From the NCBI GenBank assembly GCA_963756525.1, contig CAVWNR010000001.1, forward strand, positions 62,001 to 126,000: a DNA stretch of 64,000 nucleotides, given 5' to 3'. The notes below the pieces were generated by a model, which saw only the letters and a list, made by a program, of their open reading frames with translations, searched no databases and was not told the DNA's origin. Below, piece after piece: positions 8,051-16,500 of this stretch. The first letter of the stretch is position 1, and each line of letters begins with the position of its first letter. This stretch comes from CAVWNR01 sp963756525 (GTDB taxonomy: Bacteria > Actinomycetota > Actinomycetes > Mycobacteriales > Jatrophihabitantaceae). Made by a program: the position numbers and the translations under genes.

Positions 8051-8860
8051 ATGCCCGCCAGAGCGAGAGCGGCGGCGCCGACCGGCAAGGCGACCGGCGC
8101 GGCACCGTCGAAGAAGGCCGGCCCCGCCAACAAGTCGAGTACGGCGAGCAAGCCGGCCACGGCGAAGAAGGCCCCCCCTCGAGAGCCCGCAAAGCCCACT
8201 GTGCCCGCCAAGGCCGCCACGCCGGCGAAGAAGGCTGCCTCGGCAGCCACGAAGGCGCCGGCGGGCAAGGCCGCAGCCGGAAAGAAGACCGCGCCGGCCG
8301 GGAAGACGGCGCCGGCTGCCAGGACGGCCGCGCCGGCCAAGACCGCGCCGGCTGCCAGGACGGCCGCGCCGGCCAAGAAGGCCGCGCCATCGGCGAAGAA
8401 GGCCGCTCCGAAGGCCGGCGACTCGGCGAAGAAGGCCGCGGCCAAGGCGGCGCGCGCCGAGCAGAGCGCCGCGCAGATCTCGGTGCCGAAGGGCACCGAG
8501 TGGACGGCCGCCGAGCTCGCCGAGGTGCGCAGCGAACTGGTCGGGGAGCTGGCTGCGATGCAGTCCGAGTACGACCGCTCCATCCACGACCTCAACGAGC
8601 TGCAGCTGGCGAGCGCCGACGGCGCGGGCGACGACCAGGCCGACGCCGGCAGCAAGACGTTCGAGCGCGAGCAGGAGCTCTCTATCGCGGCGAACCGGCT
8701 CGACCTGCTGACCCAGATCCAGCGGGCGGTCGAGCGGATCGACGCCGGCACCTACGGCTTCTGCGAGAGCTGCGGCCAGCCGATCCCCAAAGCGCGGCTC
8801 AAGGCGTTCCCGATGGCGACCCTGGATGTCGCCTGCAAGCAGCGCGAGGAGCGCCGCTGA
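8051..8860 (+). CDS. TraR/DksA-type zinc-finger protein with long Lys/Ala/Pro-rich N-terminal tail
   Basis: Predicted 269-aa protein. Residues 1 to about 140 are almost only Ala, Lys, Pro and Thr (repeats of the type PAKKAAP), like histone H1 or the mycobacterial HupB tail, so nucleic-acid binding is plausible. The C-terminal 110 residues match the TraR/DksA fold: a helical hairpin (WTAAELAEVRSELVGELAAM, FEREQELSIAANRLDLLTQI), then GTYGFCESCGQPIPKARL. The second half of the finger reads ATLDVACKQ, where the family usually has two cysteines (C-x2-C), so one metal ligand is missing. The ATG at 8051 follows GAGAGGGG; an in-frame upstream ATG at 7976 lacks support. Role inferred: RNA polymerase- or DNA-associated factor. 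Confidence 0.85.
   Translation: MPARARAAAPTGKATGAAPSKKAGPANKSSTASKPATAKKAPPREPAKPTVPAKAATPAKKAASAATKAPAGKAAAGKKTAPAGKTAPAARTAAPAKTAPAARTAAPAKKAAPSAKKAAPKAGDSAKKAAAKAARAEQSAAQISVPKGTEWTAAELAEVRSELVGELAAMQSEYDRSIHDLNELQLASADGAGDDQADAGSKTFEREQELSIAANRLDLLTQIQRAVERIDAGTYGFCESCGQPIPKARLKAFPMATLDVACKQREERR
8309..8380 (+). repeat. Two 36-bp in-frame tandem copies
   Basis: Positions 8309-8344 and 8345-8380 are nearly identical and each encodes APAARTAAPAKT or the same with a final K. They belong to the low-complexity tail of the DksA-like protein and indicate recent duplication in it. Confidence 0.85.
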
Positions 8861-8889
8861 CCGCGTCCACCGGATCACCGCCGCTGGGC

Positions 8890-8895
8890 GACAAT
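8890..8895 (+). promoter_or_regulatory. Candidate -10 box for leaderless lspA
   Basis: GACAAT ends 6 nt before the GTG at 8902, the spacing expected when transcription starts at the initiation codon. No good -35 box is seen, and the site lies within 40 bp of the previous stop codon, so readthrough is also possible. Confidence 0.4.
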
Positions 8896-8901
8896 GGTTC
8901 G

Positions 8902-9504
8902 GTGAGCGAGGGTTCGGTGGGCCAGCACCCGGTCGGGCACGATTCGGCCGGTGCCCCCGACCCGGTGAGCGCCGCTGGTGGGGCGCGCCCGGCCCGTCGG
9001 CGGGTGCTCCTGTTCGCCGTCGTCGCCGCCGTCGCGCTCGCCGCCGACGCGGTCAGCAAGGCGCTCGTCGTGGCCAGGCTGGGCGACGACCACGCTCCCG
9101 TCCGAATCCTCGGCGGCCTGATCTACCTGGACGAAACGCGCAACTCCGGCGCGGCGTTCTCCGTGGGCACCGGGTTCACGATCGTCCTCACCGTCGTCGC
9201 GCTCGCCGTGGTGCTGGTGATCCTCCGCTTCGCCGGGCGGATGCGATCGGTCGGCTGGGCGATCGCGCTCGGGCTGATCCTCGGCGGCGCGCTCGGCAAC
9301 CTGGCCGACCGGATCTTCCGCGCGCCCGGCATCGGCCGGGGCCACGTCGTGGACTGGATCAGCGTGTTCGGCCCTGAGGGCGCGCACTGGCCGATCTTCA
9401 ACCTGGCCGACTCCGCGATCGTCTGCGGCGCGATCCTGGCCGCGATCCTGGCCCTGCTCGGCATCTCGCTGGACGGCAGGAAGTCCCCGTCGTCGCATCC
9501 ATGA
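8902..9504 (+). CDS. lspA: Lipoprotein signal peptidase (signal peptidase II)
   Basis: Aspartic membrane protease that removes the signal peptide from diacylglyceryl-modified prolipoproteins. The 200-aa product has a polar N-terminal extension of about 33 residues and then four hydrophobic segments. The family motifs are clear: NSGAAFS, GALGNLADRIF with the first catalytic Asp, and FNLADSAIVCG with the second. The GTG at 8902 is preferred because a -10-like box lies 6 nt upstream; GTG at 8965 is an alternative. The stop overlaps the rluD start by 4 bp. Its partner enzyme Lgt is encoded about 34 kb downstream. Confidence 0.95.
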   Translation: MSEGSVGQHPVGHDSAGAPDPVSAAGGARPARRRVLLFAVVAAVALAADAVSKALVVARLGDDHAPVRILGGLIYLDETRNSGAAFSVGTGFTIVLTVVALAVVLVILRFAGRMRSVGWAIALGLILGGALGNLADRIFRAPGIGRGHVVDWISVFGPEGAHWPIFNLADSAIVCGAILAAILALLGISLDGRKSPSSHP

Positions 9505-10427
9505 CCGCACGGCTCGTGCCCGTCCCCGACGGACTGGACGGCCTGCGCCTGGATGTCGCGCTCGCGCGCATGTTCGGGCTGTCCCGGACGGCGGCGGCGG
9601 CGCTGGTGGACGGCGGCGACGTGCTCGTCGACGGCAGTGCGCCGCCACGCTCGGCGCGGGTGCGCGGCGGGGCCTGGCTGGAGGTCACCCTGCCCGAACC
9701 GGCCGCCGGACCGCCCGCGCCGCCCCAGCCGGTCGACGGCCTGCGCGTGCTCTACGACGACGACGATCTCGTGGTGGTGGACAAGCCGGTCGGCGTCGCC
9801 GCGCACCCGAGCCCGGGCTGGACCGGGCCGACCGTGCTGCAGGGGCTCACCGCGATGGGCTACCGGATCGCCACATCCGGCGCGGCGGAGCGGCAGGGCA
9901 TCGTGCACCGCCTCGACGCCGGAACGACCGGCGTGATGGTCGTCGCGAAGAGCGAACGGGCGTACTCGTCGCTCAAGCGGGCGTTTCGCGAGCGCTCGGT
10001 CGACAAGCGCTACGCCGCGCTCGTCCAGGGCCACCCCGACCCGACCAGCGGCACCGTCGACGCCCCGATCGACCGGCACCCCACCGCCGACTGGAAGTTC
10101 GCCGTGGTCGCCGGCGGGCGGGCGAGCGTTACGCACTACGAGACGGTGGAGGCGTTCCGGGCGGCGACACTGCTCGACGTCCGCCTCGAGACCGGGCGTA
10201 CCCACCAGATCCGGGTGCACATGGCGGCGATCCGCCATCCGTGTGTAGGAGATCTCGGCTATGGCGCGGACCCGGTGCTCGCCCGGCGGCTGGGGTTGTC
10301 CCGGCAGTGGCTGCACGCGCGCTCGCTGGGGTTCACGCACCCGACGACCGGCGAGTGGCTGCAGGTCGTCTCGCCCTACCCGGCCGACCTCGAGCACGCC
10401 CTGGACGTCCTGCGCGCGCAATCCTGA
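9501..10427 (+). CDS. rluD: RluD-family 23S rRNA pseudouridine synthase
   Basis: Predicted pseudouridine synthase of the RluA/RluD family, converting uridines in large-subunit rRNA; 308 aa. An S4-like RNA-binding region occupies about residues 10-70 (LRLDVALARMFGLSRTAAAALVDGG). The catalytic core contains VDKPVGVAAHPSPGW, the catalytic Asp in HRLDAGTTGVMVVAKSE and the C-terminal TGRTHQIRVHM motif. The start codon overlaps the lspA stop (ATGA), so the two are translationally coupled, an arrangement widespread in bacteria. Which uridines it modifies cannot be read from sequence. Confidence 0.94.
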   Translation: MTARLVPVPDGLDGLRLDVALARMFGLSRTAAAALVDGGDVLVDGSAPPRSARVRGGAWLEVTLPEPAAGPPAPPQPVDGLRVLYDDDDLVVVDKPVGVAAHPSPGWTGPTVLQGLTAMGYRIATSGAAERQGIVHRLDAGTTGVMVVAKSERAYSSLKRAFRERSVDKRYAALVQGHPDPTSGTVDAPIDRHPTADWKFAVVAGGRASVTHYETVEAFRAATLLDVRLETGRTHQIRVHMAAIRHPCVGDLGYGADPVLARRLGLSRQWLHARSLGFTHPTTGEWLQVVSPYPADLEHALDVLRAQS

Positions 10428-10495
10428 GCTCGCCGCCGGGCTGGCTCTTCGCACGGCCGCGGCTCAAATCGTGCGCGCCCGGGTAGGAAGAGGGC

Positions 10496-11923
10496 ATGGC
10501 AGGCCGCGCCCCGCTCGTCGTCGCGTCCAATCGAGGACCGATCTCGGTCGTCGCCATCGAGGACGGCGAGGACGAGATCCGCCGCGGCGGCGGCGGGCTG
10601 GTGAGCGGCATGCAGGCGGCGCTCGCCGCCGAGGCCGACGCCGTCTGGATCTGCGCCGCGCTCAACGACCGGGAGCGTGCGCTGTCCCGGCGCACCGGCT
10701 CGGGGCGGCTGTCGGAGGTGCCCGAGGTCGCCGACGCCCTGGCCGGCGAGTTCGAGGTGCGGATGCTGCCCATCGACGCGCTGACGTTCCGGCTCGCCTA
10801 CAACGGCATCTCCAACTCGACGCTCTGGTTCGTGCTGCACATGCTCTACGAGCCGGCCCGCGCACCGATCTTCGACCAGGCCTGGCGGCGCACCTGGGCG
10901 GCATACCAGCGCTACAACCGCAGCTTCGCCGAGGCGATCGCCGCCGAGGCCGCGCCCGGCGCGACCGTCATGGTCCAGGACTACCACCTGTTCCTGGCGC
11001 CCCGGCTGCTGCGCGAGTTGCGGCCCGACGTCAAGATCGGGCACTTCACGCACACGCCGTGGGTGCCGCCCGAGTACTTCCGCATGCTGCCCGACGACGT
11101 CGCGCACGACCTGCTCGACGGACTGCTCGGCGCCGACCTGCTGGGCTTTCACACCCCGCGCTGGTCGGAGCAGTTCGCGGCCTGCTGCAAGCAGATCCTC
11201 GGTCAGGACGTCACCGACAAGCTGGCCGACTTCCCGCTGTCGACCGACGCCGACGACCTGCGCGCGCGGGCGTCGCGCCGCGACGTGACCAGCTCGCTGT
11301 GGCACCTGCGCGAGGTCATCGGCGACCGCAAGGTGATCGGCCGGGTCGACCGCACCGAGCTGTCCAAGAACGTCTTCCGGGGCCTGCTCGCCTACCGCGA
11401 GCTGCTGCGCACCCGCCCGGAGTGGCGCGACCGGGTGGTGCACCTGGTCGACAACTACCCGTCCCGCGAGGATCTGCCCGCATACCGCGAGTACACCGCC
11501 GCCGTCGAGCGGCTCGCCCAGGACATCGACGACGAGTTCAGCACGGAGGACTGGATGCCGGTGCTGCTCGACATCAGCGACAACTACCCGGGCTCGCTGG
11601 CCGCGCTGCGCGCGTCCGACGTGGTGTTCGTCAACTCGGTCCGCGACGGGATGAACCTGGTCGTCCTGGAGGGGATCATGCTCTCCGAACGTGACCCGGC
11701 GGTCGTGCTCTCCCGCGAGGCCGGCGCGGCGCACGTGCTGGGCGACGACGCGCTGCTGGTGAACCCGTTCGACGTGTCGCAGACGGCAGCGGCGCTGCAC
11801 GAGGCGCTGGCGATGCCGGAGGCCGAGCGCCTGGCCCGGCTGGAGCGGCTGCGGACGAAAGCCGTGGCGCTGCCGCCGGTGCCCTGGTTCGAGGCACAGC
11901 TCGACGCCGTCCGCCGGAGATAG
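10496..11923 (+). CDS. otsA: Trehalose-6-phosphate synthase (GT20 family)
   Basis: Glycosyltransferase of family GT20, expected to make trehalose 6-phosphate from a nucleotide-activated glucose and glucose 6-phosphate; 475 aa. Visible family motifs are VVASNRGP at the N-terminus, AYNGISNSTLW, VQDYHLFLAPRLLREL, DRTELSKN with the phosphate-binding Arg and Lys, and SVRDGMNLVVLEG. Compared with E. coli OtsA, HDYHL reads QDYHL and LHIPFP reads THTPWV, a variant I associate with actinobacterial members. Related GT20 enzymes with other acceptors exist, so the exact product is inferred. The convergent otsB next door supports trehalose synthesis. The ATG follows GGAAGAGG. Confidence 0.9.
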   Translation: MAGRAPLVVASNRGPISVVAIEDGEDEIRRGGGGLVSGMQAALAAEADAVWICAALNDRERALSRRTGSGRLSEVPEVADALAGEFEVRMLPIDALTFRLAYNGISNSTLWFVLHMLYEPARAPIFDQAWRRTWAAYQRYNRSFAEAIAAEAAPGATVMVQDYHLFLAPRLLRELRPDVKIGHFTHTPWVPPEYFRMLPDDVAHDLLDGLLGADLLGFHTPRWSEQFAACCKQILGQDVTDKLADFPLSTDADDLRARASRRDVTSSLWHLREVIGDRKVIGRVDRTELSKNVFRGLLAYRELLRTRPEWRDRVVHLVDNYPSREDLPAYREYTAAVERLAQDIDDEFSTEDWMPVLLDISDNYPGSLAALRASDVVFVNSVRDGMNLVVLEGIMLSERDPAVVLSREAGAAHVLGDDALLVNPFDVSQTAAALHEALAMPEAERLARLERLRTKAVALPPVPWFEAQLDAVRRR

Positions 11924-11931
11924 CGTTTGCT

Positions 11932-11979
11932 CGGTTTTGGCAGGACGGGACCGCATGCGGTCCCGTCCTGCCAAAACCG
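11932..11979. terminator. Perfect 48-bp palindrome between convergent otsA and otsB
   Basis: The sequence is an exact palindrome with 24-bp arms centred on GCATGC (CGGTTTTGGCAGGACGGG... and its complement). It starts 9 nt after the otsA stop and ends 18 nt before the otsB stop. A bidirectional terminator is the simplest reading. The T-run lies inside the stem base rather than after it. Confidence 0.75.
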
Positions 11980-11996
11980 TGGACAGCTGGCTGCGG

Positions 11997-12794
11997 TCAG
12001 GCGGCGATAGCCGCCAGCAGCTCCACGACGCCGGCCGGCCCGTCCACCGCCAGATCGGCGGCCGCGGCGACCTCGGGGGCCTCGGCCGACGCGGCGGCGA
12101 CGCTCCACGCGGTGCGGCCCGCGCCGCGCAGTGCCGCGACCGCCTCGAACGCGGGCAGGTCTCCGAGGTCGTCGCCGACGAAGAGAACCGCGGACGGGTC
12201 GGCCCGTTCGACCAGCCGGCGCAGCGCCGCCCCCTTGTCGTAGCCGGGCAGGCGCAGCTCGATGACGCCGCGGCCCGGGTGCACCTCCAGCCCCAGCCCC
12301 TCGCCGAGCTCGGCCACCGGGCCGCGCAGCGGGTCCAGCGCCGCCTCCGGGTCGCCGGCCAGCCGGCCGTGCACGACCAGGGAGAGCCGCTTGTCCTCGA
12401 TCCACACCGCCGGGTCGCCCGCGTGCTGCCGGACCAGCGGCGGCAGTTCGTCACGCAGCCGGGCCATCGGCTCGGGCGTGTCGGGCGTGCGCAGCTCGCC
12501 GCCGCGCCACTGTTCGGCGCCGTACAGGCCTTCGACGATCAGCCCGCGGACGGCCGCCAGCCCGCCGAGCTCGACAACGGTGCGGGCGTCCCGCCCGGTG
12601 ATCACGGCGAGCCGCGCGCCGCGCCGGCCCAGGCGTCGCAGCGCGTCCAGGGCGCCGGGCGCGGGCCGCGAGTCGGCGGGGTCGGGCACGATCGGCGCGA
12701 GCGTCCCGTCGAAGTCCAGCGCGATCAGCGCGCAGGACAGCTCGGCGCGCAGCGCGTCGATGACGCTCGCGGCGTCCACCGACCCGGCACCCAC
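11997..12794 (-). CDS. otsB: Trehalose-6-phosphate phosphatase
   Basis: HAD-superfamily phosphatase that removes the phosphate from trehalose 6-phosphate, completing the OtsAB pathway; 265 aa. The catalytic DxD motif is ALDFDGTLAPI near residue 25. Motif II is in VITGRDARTV, and the acidic motif GDDLGDLPAFEAV is near residue 215. The GTG at 12794 follows CAGGATGG and gives a normal length. An upstream ATG in the same frame would start inside a palindromic repeat and add residues unlike the family. It converges on otsA. Confidence 0.92.
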   Translation of the reverse strand: MGAGSVDAASVIDALRAELSCALIALDFDGTLAPIVPDPADSRPAPGALDALRRLGRRGARLAVITGRDARTVVELGGLAAVRGLIVEGLYGAEQWRGGELRTPDTPEPMARLRDELPPLVRQHAGDPAVWIEDKRLSLVVHGRLAGDPEAALDPLRGPVAELGEGLGLEVHPGRGVIELRLPGYDKGAALRRLVERADPSAVLFVGDDLGDLPAFEAVAALRGAGRTAWSVAAASAEAPEVAAAADLAVDGPAGVVELLAAIAA

Positions 12795-12831
12795 CCGGCC
12801 ATCCTGCCAGCCCACCCCCGTCCCTATCGTC

Positions 12832-12878
12832 GTGATCATGTTCTTTCGGCAAGTTTTCTGCACGAACAACATGATCAC
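12832..12878. repeat. 47-bp palindromic intergenic element, copy 1
   Basis: Arms GTGATCATGTT and AACATGATCAC form a perfect 11-bp inverted repeat around a 25-nt centre. A second element of the same length, with the same arms and the shared inner block CTGCACG, lies at 50005-50051. This copy sits between the divergent otsB and dnaE1 genes. A TATCGT hexamer (12825-12830) just before it could be a -10 box for dnaE1, which would put the palindrome at the 5' end of that mRNA. Confidence 0.8.
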
Positions 12879-12965
12879 CGCGAGAAGGTGGGTCGGTCCG
12901 ACACGTCGTCAGCGGGTAGCGGCACAATCGCCTCCGGGCAGCGCAGAGAGGGGCCGGTCACCACA

Positions 12966-15900
12966 GTGGGCAAGGACAGCGACGCCGACTCGTTCGTGCA
13001 CCTGCACGCGCACACCGAGTACTCCATGCTCGATGGCGCCGCCCGGCTCGACGAACTGTTCGCCGAGACCGCCCGGATGGGCATGCCCGCGCTGGCTATG
13101 ACCGACCACGGCAACGTGTTCGGCGCTTACGACTTCTACAGCAAGGCCAAGGCGGCGGGCGTCAAGGCGATCATCGGGATGGAGGCCTACCTCACCCCCG
13201 GAACGTCGCGCTACGAGCGCACCCGGGTGCGCTGGGCCGAGGGCGGCGAGAACGACGTCTCCGGCGGCGGCGCGTTCACCCACATGACGCTGCTCGCCGA
13301 GTCCACCGCGGGGATGCACAACCTGTTCCGGCTAGCGTCGCGCAGCAGCATCGAAGGCTTCTTCTACAAGCCGCGGGCCGACCGGGAGCTGCTCGCCCAG
13401 TACGCCGGCGGGCTGATCGGCACGACCGGCTGCCCGTCCGGCGAGATCCAGACCTGGCTGCGCATCGGCGACTACGACCAAGCGGTGGCCTCAGCTGCTG
13501 ACTTCAGAGACATCTTCGGCAAGGACAACTTCTACCTGGAGCTGATGGACCACGGCCTGGACATCGAGGCACGTGTGCGCGAAGGCCTGCTGCGACTGCG
13601 CCGCGACCTCAGCCTGCCGGTGATCGCCACCAACGACCTGCACTACACCCACGCCGGCGACGCCGACGCGCACGAGGTGCTGCTCTGCGTGCAGTCCGGC
13701 AAGACGATGGCCGACCCGAAGCGGTTCAAGCTCGACGGCCGCGACTTCTACCTCAAGTCGCCGGCCGAGATGCGCTCGCTATGGGCGGACAAGCACGACC
13801 TCGCCGACGCCTGCGACAACACGCTGCTGATCGCCGAGCGCTGCGAGGTGTCCTTCGCCGACGGCAACAGCTACATGCCGCGCTTCCCCGTGCCGCCCGG
13901 CGAGACCGAGCAGTCCTGGTTCGTCAAGCAGGTCGAGAACGGCCTGCGCGAGCGCTACCCCGCCGGCGTCCCCGACGAGGTGCGCAAGCGCGCCGACTAC
14001 GAGGTCGGGGTCATCGCCGCGATGGGCTTCGCCGGCTACTTCCTCGTCGTCGCCGACTTCATCAACTGGGCCAAGTCGCACGGCGTGCGGGTCGGGCCCG
14101 GTCGGGGCTCCGGCGCCGGGTCGATGGCCGCGTACGCGATGCGGATCACCGACCTCGACCCGCTCGTCCACGGCCTGATCTTCGAGCGGTTCCTCAACCC
14201 GGACCGCGTCTCCATGCCCGACTTCGACGTCGACTTCGACGAGCGCGGCCGCGGCGACGTGATCCGCTACGTCACCGACAAGTACGGCGACGACCGGGTC
14301 GCGCAGATCGTCACCTACGGCACCATCAAGGCCAAGCAGGCTGTCAAGGACGCCGCACGGGTGCTCGGCTACCCGTTCGCGATGGGCGAGCGGATCACCA
14401 AGGTCATGCCACCGCCGGTGATGGGCAAGGATGTCGCGCTGGCGAAGATCTTCGACAGGGAGCATCCCCGCTACGGCGAGGGCGGCGAGTTCCGGGCGCT
14501 CTACGAGGCCGACTCCGAGGTGCGCCGCGTCGTGGACACCGCCAAGGGCCTCGAGGGGCTCAAGCGGCAGTGGGGGGTGCACGCCGCCGGCGTGATCATG
14601 TCCTGCGAGCCGCTGCTCGACCTCGTCCCGATCATGAAGCGGGAACAGGACGGCGCGATCATCACCCAGTTCGACTACCCGACCTGCGAGAAGCTCGGCC
14701 TGATCAAGATGGACTTCCTCGGGCTGCGCAACCTGACCATCCTCGACGACGCGGTGCGCAACATCGCGGCCAACCGCGACGAGACGATCGTCCTGGAGGA
14801 TCTGCCGCTGGACAACCGGGCCGCCTACGAACTGCTCGGCCGAGGCGACACGCTCGGTGTCTTCCAGCTGGACGGCGGCCCGCTGCGCGCGCTGCTGCGC
14901 TCGATGCGCCCGGACAACTTCGGCGACATCTCGGCCGTCATCGCGCTGTACCGGCCGGGCCCGATGGGCGCCAACTCGCACAACGAGTACGCCGACCGCA
15001 AGAACGACCGCAAGCCGGTGGTGCCCATCCACCCCGAGCTGGCCGAGCCGCTCGCCGACATCCTGGACGAGACGTACGGGCTGATCGTCTACCAGGAGCA
15101 GGTCATCGCCATCGCGCAGCGGGTCGCCGGCTACTCCCTCGGCGCGGCGGACCTGCTGCGCCGGGCGATGGGGAAGAAGAAGAAGGCCGAGCTGGACGCG
15201 CAGTACGAGGCGTTTAGCGCCGGCATGCGCGAACGCGGCTACTCCGCCCACGCGGTCAAGACGCTGTGGGACATCCTCGTCCCGTTCTCCGACTACGCGT
15301 TCAACAAGGCGCACTCCGCCGCGTACGGCCTGATCTCCTACTGGACGGCCTACCTCAAGGCCAACTACCCGGCCGAGTACATGGCGGCGCTGCTCACCTC
15401 GACCCGCGACGACAAGGACAAGTCCGCGGTCTACCTGGCCGAGTGCCGGCGGATGGGGATCAAGGTGCTCCCGCCGGACGTCAACGCATCCGACGCCGAC
15501 TTCACCCCGACCGGCACCGACATCCGCTTCGGGCTGGGCGCGGTGCGCAACGTCGGCGCCAACGTGGTCGCCTCGATCGTGGCGAGCCGGCGGGCCAAGG
15601 GCGAGTTCACCGACTTCCGCGACTTCTTGCGCAAGGTTGACGCGGTGGTCTGCAACAAGCGAGTGATCGAGGCGCTGATCAAGGCCGGCGCGTTTGACAC
15701 CCTCCCGCTCAACCGCAGGTCGTTGATGCTCGCGTTGGAGCGCGACGTCGACTTCGAAATGAGCGAGAAGCGTGGTCAGGCCCAGGGTCAGGACTCGCTG
15801 TTTGGCGATACCCACACGACTTCAGAGTCAACTTGGCTCGACCCGATAGCGCACGTTGATGAGTGGCCAAAAGACAGGTTGCTGAGTTTCGAACGGGAGA

Positions 15901-16499
15901 TGCTCGGCCTCTACGTCTCCGACCATCCGCTGCTCGGTATCGAGCACGTGCTGGCGGCGGCCGCGGACACCTCCATCGCGACGCTGGTCGCCGAAGGGGG
16001 CGCCGACGGCCAGACGGTCACGGTGGCGGGCATCCTGTCGGGGGTGAACCGGCGCATTACCAAGGCCGGCCAGCCCTGGGCGCAGGCGGTGCTGGAGGAT
16101 CTCGAGGGCTCGATCGAGGTGCTGTTCTTCCCGGCGACCTACGCCCAGGTCGGCATCAACGTCGCCGAGGACGCCGTCGTGGTGATCCGGGGCCGCGCCG
16201 ACGCCCGCGACGACACGGTGAAGCTCATCGCCAGCGACCTCACCGTGCCCGACGTGAGCGCGGCTCCGCGCGGCCCGGTGGTCGTCTCGATGCCGCCGGC
16301 CCGCTGCACCCAGCCGATGGTCGACCGGCTGCGGGAGGTGCTCGGCGCGCACCCGGGCACAACGGAGGTGCACCTGCAGTTACGCAACGGCGAGCGGGCG
16401 CACCGGCTCAAGCTCGGCGAGGGTTACCGGGTCACCCCGTCGGCCGCGCTGATGGGCGACCTGAAGGCGCTGCTCGGCCCGCAGTGCGTGTCGAGCTGA
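12966..16499 (+). CDS. dnaE1: DNA polymerase III subunit alpha (DnaE1)
   Basis: Replicative polymerase catalytic subunit; 1177 aa, the usual length, with no intein. The N-terminal PHP domain shows HLHAHTEYSMLDGAARLDEL and TDHGN. The C-family polymerase active site has PDFDVDFDERGRGDVIRYV. A helix-hairpin-helix region and a C-terminal OB fold (VTVAGILSGVNRRITKAGQP) follow. GTG at 12966 starts VGKDSDADSFVHLHAHTEYS, 13 nt after GAGAGGGG. Codons around 15793-15900 are strikingly A/T-ending compared with the rest of the gene. The stop is 1 bp from the convergent DUF1918 gene. Confidence 0.97.
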   Translation: MGKDSDADSFVHLHAHTEYSMLDGAARLDELFAETARMGMPALAMTDHGNVFGAYDFYSKAKAAGVKAIIGMEAYLTPGTSRYERTRVRWAEGGENDVSGGGAFTHMTLLAESTAGMHNLFRLASRSSIEGFFYKPRADRELLAQYAGGLIGTTGCPSGEIQTWLRIGDYDQAVASAADFRDIFGKDNFYLELMDHGLDIEARVREGLLRLRRDLSLPVIATNDLHYTHAGDADAHEVLLCVQSGKTMADPKRFKLDGRDFYLKSPAEMRSLWADKHDLADACDNTLLIAERCEVSFADGNSYMPRFPVPPGETEQSWFVKQVENGLRERYPAGVPDEVRKRADYEVGVIAAMGFAGYFLVVADFINWAKSHGVRVGPGRGSGAGSMAAYAMRITDLDPLVHGLIFERFLNPDRVSMPDFDVDFDERGRGDVIRYVTDKYGDDRVAQIVTYGTIKAKQAVKDAARVLGYPFAMGERITKVMPPPVMGKDVALAKIFDREHPRYGEGGEFRALYEADSEVRRVVDTAKGLEGLKRQWGVHAAGVIMSCEPLLDLVPIMKREQDGAIITQFDYPTCEKLGLIKMDFLGLRNLTILDDAVRNIAANRDETIVLEDLPLDNRAAYELLGRGDTLGVFQLDGGPLRALLRSMRPDNFGDISAVIALYRPGPMGANSHNEYADRKNDRKPVVPIHPELAEPLADILDETYGLIVYQEQVIAIAQRVAGYSLGAADLLRRAMGKKKKAELDAQYEAFSAGMRERGYSAHAVKTLWDILVPFSDYAFNKAHSAAYGLISYWTAYLKANYPAEYMAALLTSTRDDKDKSAVYLAECRRMGIKVLPPDVNASDADFTPTGTDIRFGLGAVRNVGANVVASIVASRRAKGEFTDFRDFLRKVDAVVCNKRVIEALIKAGAFDTLPLNRRSLMLALERDVDFEMSEKRGQAQGQDSLFGDTHTTSESTWLDPIAHVDEWPKDRLLSFEREMLGLYVSDHPLLGIEHVLAAAADTSIATLVAEGGADGQTVTVAGILSGVNRRITKAGQPWAQAVLEDLEGSIEVLFFPATYAQVGINVAEDAVVVIRGRADARDDTVKLIASDLTVPDVSAAPRGPVVVSMPPARCTQPMVDRLREVLGAHPGTTEVHLQLRNGERAHRLKLGEGYRVTPSAALMGDLKALLGPQCVSS

Positions 16500-16500
16500 C

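Noticed and set aside
4448..9650. Many long open frames on the opposite strand of real genes, such as over ileS and the DksA-like gene
   Set aside because: They are by-products of high GC content: Arg/Pro/Ala-rich translations, no family motifs, and they oppose genes with clear motifs.
11937..12965. Very long N-terminal extension of the dnaE1 frame through the otsB region
   Set aside because: It runs antisense to otsB and across the palindromic repeat. The DnaE family start fits GTG 12966 with a ribosome-binding site.
12966..16499. Intein in dnaE1
   Set aside because: The predicted length of 1177 aa equals the usual intein-free protein and the catalytic motifs are uninterrupted.
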